From positions 25,735,458-25,799,457 of the forward strand of contig OX457028.1 of the NCBI GenBank assembly GCA_949752745.1: 64,000 nt of DNA. Direction: 5' to 3'. The translations under genes were made by a program, and so were the position numbers. Under the pieces are notes generated by a model, which made no database searches, was not told where the DNA came from, and saw only the letters and a program-made list of their open reading frames with translations. Source of the stretch: Protula sp. h YS-2021 (lineage: Eukaryota; Annelida; Polychaeta; Sabellida; Serpulidae). Positions 27,501 through 38,488 of the stretch are shown here, piece after piece. The first letter of the stretch is position 1, and each line of letters starts with the position of its first letter.

Positions 27501-28479
27501 TTTGCCTCGTGTATCTTTAACACAATCAAAGTGACAAGCGATAGAAACATGATAGGGTGCATAATCTGAATAGCAGCTTATTGGCGGTTTGCTTGTGTGC
27601 CACTTGGGAAGAAAACGAAAAGATATAATACTGGCACATATATGGCATATTTAGTGTAACCCATGTTATGCTAACTTGTCATTCACTGCTGCATGCCGTT
27701 TGTTGATGTAGATTAATATAGTAATCTATTAACATTTCGTCTCGAAAGCAACAAAGCGGGAGCAGTTTTTTCTACACACAGACGATTCTTTACAGCAAAG
27801 CAGACGGCATTGAATAAACACGGCGCGAAAACAGCCGCGAGGAATGGCTTGACTTTGGTAGTCTACAAAACACCGCAACAAAAAGACCAAATTAATGTGC
27901 TTATGGTGCATAGTGTCGGTTAATAGACATGTAAGCGACCTCGAGTGCTGTTCTTTGTGGAAAGTGATTTATTGCACGATATCGGGTGTGTGCGCGGATA
28001 GACTAGCGGAGAGAAAGAGAGAGGGGGATAGTGGCACGGCATCGTTGCGAGTAACAAGCTTGCTTTACGGCCTATTGTTTATGGCAGCCATCAGCGGTAT
28101 CTACAGATTGGAGGTGCGTTTTTTCAGTGCTCAGAATGAGATTGTGTGTGATTGATTCGCTGCGCATCTAATGTAATGCCTGGCTTATACTTTGGTGTGT
28201 GGCTGCAGTAGTGTGGTTTGTAACTTGTCACGAAACCTCTGTTCAAGTAATTGATTAATAATCTGCGAATTATATGTTGTTAGGGCATTTTATAAACGGT
28301 TGTAGATGCACAACTTGTATTTTTATGGAATTTTCTTGAAGCAATAACGGATTGGGAGGGGTGGAGGCATGGGTATTTGGTTGCCATTGGTTGTTAGAGG
28401 GGTATATGTACCAAAGTTGACCGCTTTTTCGGTTTCTTGTTTATATGATTTCAATGCTTTTATATTGAGGTTAGTTGCA

Positions 28480-28635
28480 CAGTGCACTTTCGATAACTCG
28501 AACATCTCCCGATAAAAACGACATGTTCGGGATATCGCACGTTCGATTAGTCGGGTGATGAAATAGGCAACACTACAAATCACTGGGTGGTGAACACTAC
28601 AGCATACTTCACGTTATCGAATTACGAGTTATTTA
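28480..28635 (+). mobile_element. Putative pogo/Tigger-type MITE remnant
   Basis: Begins CAGTGCACTTTCGATAACTC, the form typical of pogo/Tigger terminal repeats (CAGTnnAnCnTCGATAACTCGAA). The interior carries GTTCGATTAGTCGG and CGTTATCGAATTACGAG. The 3' terminus is not clear. Confidence 0.45.
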
Positions 28636-30765
28636 GTATGTTGGTATTGGTTTTACTCAGAAGAAGTAATTCCCATCATTTCTAGAAACATCTTGTATGT
28701 TATGTAGCTCATTGTGAGGTCACATTCCCGCCACAGCACTGCGCGGGGGTCAGCATGTGGGCTGTAATTAGGTTTAGAGCTTCTGTATGTCTATTGATAT
28801 CTGGGCACAATTAGTGTTCTTTTGAGACAAGTTATGCCTTCCATTTGAGTAAGTACTCGCTATAGGGGCAGGTAACCGTGTGCTGCGGCGAAAGAAGCAA
28901 TTAGGCGTTTGCTTGACCTTTTACGGTGATAGTACACATGTGCGATTTTGTTGACGATTCCAGCTGGTCACTGACTTTGAGAGTGCGGTCAATTGTTCGG
29001 AAATCCGAGTTCATGGCTCAAAATAGTCAGCGATTGCTTAGTACGAAACATACAACAGTCGTTTGTCGTAACAGGCTGGCTTTGAAATTCTCTGGAACAA
29101 TTTAGATAGCGTTATCTTTTGATTAGAAACATTAGAAGGTCAACTGTCATCATCCAAAAAGTGGTGAGGTTTATCCAGGAAATCTCTAATGCTCAGAAAT
29201 ACTATATAGAAAGAAGAAATGAAGAATAGGCTCCAGTATTAACACTTGTTTATCTTTTTTTAACTGTACAAAACAAATCGACTGGCAGAAGAGGATTCTA
29301 AAAGACTGCGCAGTATGCGTAACGGAGGCATGATGTTGCGACATGAAACGTCATAATCGCGTCACGGTTACGTAACGATCGGTGACATGTTGTGGACGTG
29401 GGTGACTTTTCTTTTTTAATTTTTTATTAGAGTACAATTATAGATGCCGATTTTTACATGACTTGAACGAGAATTCTTTCAGACATGTTTAATAAGAAAC
29501 TGATTTATGCGTCGTCATGCGAGTTGACGTGTTTATGTCGTAAAGCAGACGTAATGCGATTGAAGACATCACGGGGTCGAGCCATTTGCTCTCGGAGCAA
29601 AGAACCACATCGGCATAGACCCGTCACTTAGCTGCTAATACACAAACAAGGTTGACAGGCATATCCAGGGGCGTGCTTCACATTCATCCGAAATTTAAGC
29701 TCGGTATTTCCGACTGTTGTTGTTTTTTTTTTTTTTTTATGTCGCATTTCAATTTAGATCATTTTAGATTTGATGCATTTTCACTATATGGTTCTGTGCC
29801 AAGCGGTAGCTATTCTTTTTTAACTGCATGTATTTGTCTAAAATGACGGTTTTCAGGGCAAAATATTCGTAAAATTTCTGGATCCACTGTGAAACTTTAC
29901 CAGTCAGGAACTTTGATAATAGATGTGGAGACATTTGACTAGCCATAAGAGTAAAATGCCAGTGGATTGATTTTTTTTTTCGGATGGACCGGGCTGTTGC
30001 ATTTTCGTAAGACGCCGCTACTGCCGAAATATGATCATCGAACTTAACCCCATTGCCATGTTTCAAACAAGTATTTTGTCTGGTGTTCAAGGCATGCCTT
30101 CTGTTATGTTTTAATATATTATCCTGCACAGTTTATTTCTCCTGTTGGAAATTACTCGACAAGGTCAAACATATCGCTTATTTGTCACCTGATGTTGTTA
30201 CCTGATGCGAGGCGGTGTTAGTAAAGGTTTCGGGTTTTGTCTGGGCAGATTTTGTGATATTTGTGTGATTTGTTACGCAACAATCTGCTAAATAGTGAGG
30301 TGGATTAACTCGAAGGTTTGGAGAAATAGTTAATTTTTCCCCAGTGGAAAAGCAGTCATAATCGGTGTCCCAACAGGTTAAAATGGCGGCGAAAATCAAA
30401 AGGATCCCGATAGCAGAATTTTTCGGCAGAACTCGAAGCATTGCACCATTGGGATCCCGACTGTGGGGAAATAATACGTGACAATTACGTGATTCCGGCC
30501 TTTAGAGGTGAGATCCTATCTGGATCCTGAGATTTACCGGTCTACGACGATAGTCGGGATCCCGGTCAGGATTCCTGTGCTTTTTTGTGGGCAATTTTTT
30601 TTACCCAACTCTGTCTAATAAAAATTGTACAAGATTAAACCTTATATCACTAAATATTTTAAAATCTAGTCCAATTTGGAATTACTCTGTTTTCAGTGGC
30701 TTGCACATTGCAAAGATACTGGTGTTCATGCCCAATCGCGAGAAATAGAATCCAAAATCTCCCCC

Positions 30766-30787
30766 CCCCCCCCCGCCCAAAAAAATA
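30766..30787. repeat. Compound poly-C/poly-A tract
   Basis: A C run interrupted once by G is followed directly by an A run; one of the C-to-A (T-to-G on the other strand) compound tracts discussed in the findings. Confidence 0.85.
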
Positions 30788-31458
30788 TGAAATACGTTTC
30801 CATCTGGGGCAACGGAACACAAAGTATTATTAATATTAATCTTTCATCAAAAAGTTAAAATGTGGGCAGACTACGATCAGCAAAGTTGCCCGGTTTTGTA
30901 GCTGACGTGTGGGGAAGCGTACGTATAGCAGAACCTCTCCAAACGCCTCACGCATAGTTCTTATGCCAGCATAAGTGAGAAGTAATTTAACAGATAATCG
31001 ATTTCATATCAAACCTATCCAAGCCGAGTGAATAGATCGAGTATACAAAGACTTGTCAGTTTGTGTTTCGTGAGTTTGGTTAGTTTTTTAGGCGCCCGTC
31101 TGTAACAAGTAGCATTCACCGTAGACGTCCGGCCAAACGCCCATTTGCCCTGACCGAAGAAGAATTAACACTGCATTATCTTTTTAAAGCCAGTCGGTGA
31201 AAACAGCAAAAATGCGCAAAAACCGCCGGTGATTGGTTGTGAACAGTTACCGTACGGAATTTTTGTAAGGAATTTCACTTTTGCGCGGAAGTAGTTCCGC
31301 TAGCTGTTTACTTAACACTGCTATTGATGCGCAGTGATATGCAATGGAGTGTTAATCTACTTGGAACAGAGTTGCCAAATAGAGATATTGTGGCGGCATA
31401 ACACAAAGAAATACCCTCCTGCCACTTGTGCATAGGAGAAATTAAATGGTCTCGACTA

Positions 31459-31560
31459 CAGTGCAACCCTACTTATCCGAATCTCAACAGCCGTGTAGAG
31501 GTTACGCGAATTAAGCCTATGGTAACATTTGTACGACCTTTCCTGTTAACAGTGCACACA
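31459..31560 (+). mobile_element. Putative pogo/Tigger-type MITE end
   Basis: Starts with CAGTGCAACCCTACTTATCC and GAATCTC, resembling a pogo-type terminal repeat, preceded by TA. No matching 3' terminus was found, so this is probably a fragment. Confidence 0.35.
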
Positions 31561-32035
31561 TTGACACGCTCTGTTGTGTAATCTGACTCGTATGAACTGG
31601 GCTGGTCGAACTGCCACTATGCGACTAAAAAGTACCCTTCACTGAGGTTTTCCTCATCTGCGGTCGATTTTTTGTTGTTGACCGGAAGTGATTTCCCCGA
31701 TCAGTACTGTTAAAAACGAGCACTGATGGCTCGAGTTCACTGTGCAAGTTTGTTTGCGAAGGGTTTGGGAAAATTCCATGGAAGCGATAGCTTAGTGCAA
31801 TAAATTATGTGTAAGGGGTTGCTGTTATCTGCACGTCATCATTTAGCGAGTTTGTAGCCGATTTTAAAATATGACACATCACACATTTATGCAACCAATG
31901 AGACCACAACCCCCTCCACCCCCCTCCGCCCCCCCCCCCCCTTAACATACATACCCAACAGTCTGATGGCTTAAAAATCAATGACATCGATTGCTGGAAG
32001 CTCTGTGATCTTTAATATACAAAATTAACCTGGTA

Positions 32036-32207
32036 CAGTGCATGCTCGGTAACTCAGACTTCGAAAACTCGATATATATTAGAATTTGAACGATGTGAAC
32101 GACCCTGTAATTTATAATTCTGCGTAATTGATTATACGGTATCTCGTGTATTCGACATTTTGAATATTATTTGGTCCGATGAGGTTCGATTACTCGTGGC
32201 GAGGCTG
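32036..32207 (+). mobile_element. Putative 172-bp pogo/Tigger-type MITE with TA target duplication
   Basis: TA lies directly outside both ends (32034-32035 and 32208-32209). The left end reads CAGTGCATGCTCGGTAACTC. The right end, reverse complemented, reads CAGCCTCGCCACGAGTAATC and GAACC. The ends are imperfect inverted repeats of the CAG...CTCG-type. There is no coding capacity. Confidence 0.55.
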
Positions 32208-33422
32208 TACAAAAGTGATTGTGAAACTCAGTTTAGAAACGCTTTTCACAAGCCAAACATGAAGCAGCTTAGAGACATCGAAAAACTTGGCTATTGTTAT
32301 TGATTAGCTTGTGCAAAAAGAATACACCATTGCCCTTTAGGCGCCTGTAAATGTAGCGAATTGATGTACAGTCTTTACGGCTATTTAATCCTTACGCAGA
32401 CAAGAAAAAAAAGCTTACTACGTACAGTTAAATCTACACCTGGAGCATATAAAGGTGTGCTTTATGGAAGTTCGAACAGCAGTGTTTTTGCAAGCAATCA
32501 GTTTTAACAATTCACGGAACTGACCATGAAAATCACGGGAGTGTCACAATTCAAAAGGTTAAATAATAAACATTTCCAGGAAATAGCAAGAAAAAATGTC
32601 CGTGCATTTTTGAATTGTTTCTTTTAAAATGTCCACCATATGCTGAGGTCAGTGTGTGTTGCCCAGTTTGTTGTACAGAAGGGCTTAGAATAGTTCTATG
32701 TAAATATAAGCAATCGGGAAATTTAGGAATTCAAGAAGTTAAAACTGTTTTGGCAACGCGCGCGAGCTTCGCACTACTCAGCGGTGCATCAGATACCATA
32801 ACTATAGAACCTCGCACTGAGAAAGCTGACGTAGGGCTCCTCCCCTTGCCTCCCCCTCCCCCCTTCTTCCCTGCGAGCAGATCCACTATGCCAACAACTA
32901 CCTCGCATCAGATACCGTTAGGTGAGATCCTTGTTATCTGACATTCGAACGAAAACATAAACATTTTTGCAGGCGGTAAATAGTAAACCGTCTTGCCGCT
33001 CAGTTGGCCTGTTGGGCCGCCAGCCTCTTGGCCGCACACGCCTTACTGGTTATGCTCCACAAACTGTTTCTACATTAAATATTTGTTTACTAGCTCCATA
33101 ACAGATTAATACAAGCAAATGTACATCCCATGAGCTATTCCCGATACGCCGTGTTATCAGCACTATCCCCGCTAAAAAGCTGTTCGGTTTTGTTTTTCTT
33201 TTCTGCCTTGAAAAACGCCCAATTTGTCTGCGGTCGGAAAGAGCACAACACAAAAGACGTTGCTTATCTCTCATTTTACACGATCAAACCCGATGATACT
33301 TGGATAAGCTTATCGAGGAAAGCAAGAATAGACCTCACACTTACCTTGATGGATTCTGCGACTGGTGCGGGAAGTCGGAATTTGGCAAATCTGTCAACAA
33401 ATTGAAACAGGTTCGTTGCAGC

Positions 33423-33473
33423 AATATGATCGGTGTGGGGGGGATGGGGGAGGGAGGGGGGGGGGGGGAGGGT
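33423..33473. repeat. G-rich tract
   Basis: Runs of 5 to 13 G with A/T interruptions over 50 bp make this a strong quadruplex candidate on the + strand. It lies about 15 bp after the DWCG-containing frame described in the findings. Confidence 0.8.
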
Positions 33474-35906
33474 GGCTGTTTAGCATGGTTTCCAGATCAG
33501 TTGTTATTGTGTTGTTAAAAACTCGAGGGTGGCCAGTGAGTGAGTGGGTCAGTGCCGAGACACAACACGTTGTCTTTTCAGCTGCAGCGGTGAATTTTTT
33601 GCAATTTTTTTTTTTGCGCCAGCTATTAAAGTACTTAGTGCTGTCAACTGTAAAAGCGTTTTGGTTTAGACCATAAACTGACGTTCGTTTTAAAAGTTCC
33701 ACGTTGAACTGTCGATGTATGTGTCGATTAAAATACAGTGAATCATTTAAAAACACTGCTGGAACCGAGAAAATATGTCATTATGACCAATATGTTGTTG
33801 TAACCGAGAAGTTTGTATGGGCCCGCGTAATCATGTCGTTACAAGCCATAACGAGGCTATACTCTAGTGAATTTTCTGTTTAACTGCTATTTTCACCCAC
33901 TTGAACTCTCTTTAAAATTTCTTTTTCAACATTTTTTTTTTTTTTTTTGGGGGGGGGGGGGGAGGTCAGGGTACCGGCAGGATGTGATCATAATCGAATT
34001 TTTTGTGAAGCACACCTGTGATGACTGCCTCACCATCGCTGTTTTTTTTTGGGGGGCGGGGTGGGTTGGGGGGGGTATCCGCACCTGTTAGCTGGTATTG
34101 GGCGCATACCTGCTTTAACTCATGCTTTTATTCAGTGCGGTGCCATTACAACAGTTAAACCCAGCTGGCTTAAGAAATGTTTCTGTTTTCGTTCGAATGA
34201 CTGGTACCAAGGATCGCGCCTGACCCGTTAATTTTGTATAGTTGGGAAGAAAGTATCACAATTATGTGGGCTTCCTCGGAAATGCGCGTTATTCCATACG
34301 AATGGCGTTTTAGTAGGGACGTGTTATATCCAGACGAAGCATCCTGTTTTGAGATGCCTTTCTCGTTGGCGTGTGCATGGACTTGCTGATGACGTAAGCA
34401 CGTCTAGATTCACTGGTTTCAGTAGGGTCCATGGCTGCATGTTTTCCAGGTTTCTTTGTTCGGGATTTGGCATTGATCTCTCTCCTTGAGCATGTCATAT
34501 CGCCACCTTCATCTGCCTCTCCGCACTTCAAAGCACTGATTAAGACAAATGCCACATTTTATTAAAGCCCTTGTTGCATCGAGCCTTTCATCCCCGTTGC
34601 ATCGAGAATGTTTTTTGTCGGAGGAACGATTGTCTTTGTGTGACCTTTTTGTGCTCTTTTGCCTTTATTTTAATATTTAGTCATTAAGAGTGTTTTCTGT
34701 CAGTAGTTTTCGACCCATGTGTAGCGGCATCAAGACTTCTGCATTTCGATCCTGTCTGCCAGCGGCCAGTTTTTTTTTTTTTTTTCCGACTAATGCCTCG
34801 TTGCATCAAATAAACTTCTTCTCTTCTTATTAGTTAACAGTGCTTAAAACGGGGTATTTGGGTCAGCTACAAATAAGTGTTACTTTTTGAACTACCAATA
34901 CAGTGTCAAAGCTGCTTGTAAACACTGGAATTGCAATGTGTTAAACTTGAAATGGGATAAGGTTTCTTTCCCCAATAACGTTAGCCCCGAAAACCTGGCT
35001 GTGTTTTGATCGCCAATTGGAAACTGGTAGCCAAAAGAAAGGGAATCAGGAAAGGTAATTACACTGATCGTAGTGCTTAAAAAAGCTCTTAGCCAGATCC
35101 AAATCAACATATTTTGGTGTGCACGGGGGATATGTTTATCCAGGTGGCATTTCTTACAGGAGTGCATTGTAGATCCATGGTGCAGATCCATGGAACTGCC
35201 CTCATCTTTGTGATAATCTGCCACAGTGTTAAACGGTGTTTAGAACAAAAAGAAAGTGAATTAAAAAGAGGAAAAACAAAACAACAGAAGCTGCAACATA
35301 TCTGTTGTCGAAAGTCTCCACTTGAAATGGTTTTGGAGTCTTAATACAAAGTTACGAGCTGTTTATGTTTTTTTCCTGTTTCCTGTAAATGTATCCTCGA
35401 ACAACGATTTTTATATGCATAGCTAATGAAGTACAACAAAGCAATGTTCAGCAAACAGAAAAACTTAAGATTAATATTGGAATTGATTTAAAGCATTCAC
35501 CCAAGAAAAAAAAAGACAGTTTCACTTTTCCAGATGCAAAGATAACGGGGTTTTGATGTGGACCTCTTGAAAGGTGTGTCTGAAGATAAGGTTCTACTTG
35601 TAAGACAGAAAACATTTTTCACGGGTTGAGAAATCGTTGCAGTATGTGAAAGTTGAGAGAAAAATGTGCACTTAACTGACACCCAGACATCGAAAGCTAA
35701 AAGAAAGCATATGGTTGGGTGTCGCACGTACAGTTCCAAGAAAGAGGAATTGCCAAGATCAAGTAATGGCTGGGGCTGCAAAGAAACACGGCTATGCGAT
35801 CGCAGGATTTCACAGGGTTTTTTTTTTTTTTTAAAAAAAAGAAGCATGTATTGTTTTGTAAGAATTTTTGGTATAATTTGTGGCGCCCATGAGAGTTGTT
35901 TTGCGT

Positions 35907-35945
35907 GCTTGATTTTTGCTTGATTTTTGCTTGATTTTTGCTTGA
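35907..35945. repeat. 11-bp tandem repeat GCTTGATTTTT x3.5
   Basis: Three perfect units plus a 6-base partial unit. Confidence 0.9.
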
Positions 35946-36087
35946 AATCCGAGATATTGTTTATTCAGTAAAGCAACAGCCTAGCGACTTCGAATCAATT
36001 AAAAGAAACTCTACCTAGATACAGTATACAGTACAATTTACCAAAATAACGTTTTGACTTTCAAAACCTGACAACTTAGTATGTGTT

Positions 36088-36208
<121 letters not shown>

Positions 36209-36371
36209 AAATCTGTTACAGGTATTCGTAGGTATTCACATTTAAATAAGTGTCCCGTGGTCAGAACATTAGCAACCGGACACCTTTTTCTTGAATTAAT
36301 TTTTCTAGTCCCCATGAAGATCCCGATTTTAACCTGTTGATCCTGATTGTTTTTCCGTCAGAAATTCAGCT

Positions 36372-36650
36372 GGGTCTTGTTTCGCCCTGGATTCGTGCCC
36401 GTCTAAGACACGCACGGGTCTTGTTTCGCCCTGGATTCGTGCCCGTCTAAGACACGCACGGGTCTTGTTTCGCCCTGGATTCGTGCTCGTCTAAGACACG
36501 CACGGATCTTGTTTCGCCCTGGATTCGTGCTCGTCTAAGACACGTACGGGTCTTGTTTCGCCCTGGATTCGTGCCTGTCTAAGACACGCGCGGGTCTTGT
36601 TTCGCCCCGGATTCGTGCTCATCTAAGACACGCACCGGTCTTGTTTCGCG
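36372..36650. repeat. 44-bp minisatellite, 6.3 units
   Basis: The unit begins GGGTCTTGTTTCGCCCTGGA and ends GTCTAAGACACGCAC. Units lie at 36372, 36416, 36460, 36504, 36548 and 36592, with a partial unit to 36650. Copies differ by only 1-4 bases (for example GCCCG/GCTCG/GCCTG). The sequence is GC-rich, unlike its surroundings, and 44 is not a multiple of three, so it is not a coding repeat. Confidence 0.97.
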
Positions 36651-38274
36651 CCTTCATCGCTCATGTTTCATTGAGCACTGTCACAAATATTGCACAAACA
36701 AATGTACTAGATTAAGCAAACTTCACTTGTGGTTCCTCAATCAGGAGCATTCAAGTGGGAGCCAACAAAGAAGAGGCCGAGTAAAGATTCATTAGATTAG
36801 TAGTCTTTGTTAGCTCAGCCCAGTGTGTTTTAGAGATTTTCTGTGAGGCGTTCAACGTCAAAGTGTCATAAAGGCCCTGCAGTTTGATCCAACAACTCGG
36901 TGTTGGTAGGTTAGTTCCTATCCTGTATCCAATGTTCCCGGTGGTAAATGCGAGCGGTGCAGGCGCGTGTCAACCGGCTAGTGAACCAGGATCGAATCGT
37001 TTGCTGTGCCGCAAAATTATGCGTTTTCCGGTGAAATGGCTGCTTTTCGACAGCGTCGCCACATTACGATAAGCGAGACTAGTATCGTACGCTTCTTTTA
37101 GGATATCAAGACCGTTAAGGAATAGCTTAACCTCTCTATTACAGGAAGAGAATTAAACTTGTGGCGTGTAAAATATGATTTAGAAGTCGTGCACAATGAA
37201 GTGTGCAAATTGACGAGTTCCTTATAAAACAGGACTTCTGATACCTACAATATTTACGGAATTTAGTACGGCTACATAAAGCTATGCATTGATTTCTACC
37301 AGCGAAATTGACACTAAGTTGACACTGTTATTCAATTTCTGGCGAAAGAAGGGCAAGTTAGACACACCATATTCTTGTAACACACACTGTAGTATTTATC
37401 CTCCTCACCTTACTTTGTTTTGGTATAGAACTTATTTGTTGGTTTTGTAACTTAGGGCCATAGACCGAGGCAACGATTGGAGTTGACGGAGTCAATAATG
37501 GTGAAAGTTTATCATTCTTATGTCTTTTATATGCACTTGTTATCCAAGCACTAATTTTATAAGTACTTTTTGGGGTTGTCTTGGTGTCAACAGTTGGCCG
37601 ATATCAAGACAGTACAGCCTGTATCAGTTCACATCAACCAGTCGACCGGAGTTTGTACTAAAATTCAGAACTTTAACCACATGCACTTCAACACGGGGAA
37701 AACGTGAATTTTTAATAAAACTGTTTTCATTCGTAAATCCTGATGGACCACGAATACCTTTGCTAGGATGCTGGGTACTTTCCTAGCGAAATCCGGATTG
37801 ATGTGTCGTTATTCTGCAAGGGTTTGTCGATAAATCGCGCAAGACCGTGTCCGAAAATCCTTGCGTTGAGAATGCAGAAAAAAATAAGTCCTTAAATTTG
37901 TTTGTCTCTGGGTCGTGTTTACTTCAAAACTATGATACGAAGTGTAAAGAAAGTACAATGTTTTTTAACCTTATTATGAAGTCGAATATTATGGGGAACA
38001 AGATAATTGCCCAGGCCATTTTCCAAGGAAAGTTACGTGCTTATCCGGGTTTATTTGATTACCGGATGTATTTTTTAACGGTTCGGGCATTAGAAGTAAC
38101 TGTTTTAAATGCCATGCAAGAAAAAAATGGGGTTTTTCTCATCGATCATTTCAGCCGGATCTCAACATTGCAAATATTGAACAGAAACCGGAAACTGTTT
38201 TTGAAAGCATTATGACGTCACGCCCGGTGACGTTACGGCAAGTTTTAAACGGACCGTTGTTTATCTACTTGCAG

Positions 38275-38488
38275 TTCAGCTGAGTTCATGGTGTGAAGAC
38301 CTCGGTCGTCTGCTCTTACTGCGTCACCAAAAGAACGCGGCCAGCCCAGCGTCCGACAGCAAGCCGCCGACCATCGCAACCACCAACGGCGAGCTTCCAA
38401 CCAGCATGCATAGCAGTATGATGCCTGGTGGGGGCATGCCGGGGCCGCACCCTCAGATGGGCATGGGTGCTAACAAGATGCCGCACGG
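38275..38488 (+). CDS. ZMIZ1: Internal coding exon of the same ZMIZ1/ZMIZ2-family gene (N-terminal domain, part 2, and start of the low-complexity region)
   Basis: This 214-nt exon follows the acceptor TTTATCTACTTGCAG and ends at donor GTATGT (38489). After two bases completing the split Leu codon it reads QLSSWCEDLGRLLLLRHQKN, nearly identical to the human ZMIZ1 stretch LLSSWCEELGRLLLLRHQK (from memory, about residues 95-113). The remaining ~50 residues are rich in Pro, Ser, Gly and Met (for example MMPGGGMPGPHPQMGMGANK), as expected at the start of the long disordered, Pro/Met-rich segment of ZMIZ proteins. Codon use is GC-rich, unlike the flanking intron. The exon ends after GG in phase 2, so the next exon should start with one base completing a Gly codon. 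I found no convincing continuation before 64000. Two CRE-like motifs (TGACGTCACG and GTGACGTTACG) lie about 40-60 bp upstream of the acceptor; their relevance is unknown. Confidence 0.93.

Noticed and set aside
28531..28560. GTTCGATTAGTC as a possible tRNA B box
   Set aside because: No A box or cloverleaf can be drawn around it; it fits the interior of a pogo-type MITE better.
37847..38215. 122-codon + strand frame just before the second exon
   Set aside because: It needs a GTG start, ends 60 bp before the acceptor, has no recognised domain and lies inside the intron defined by the two ZMIZ exons.
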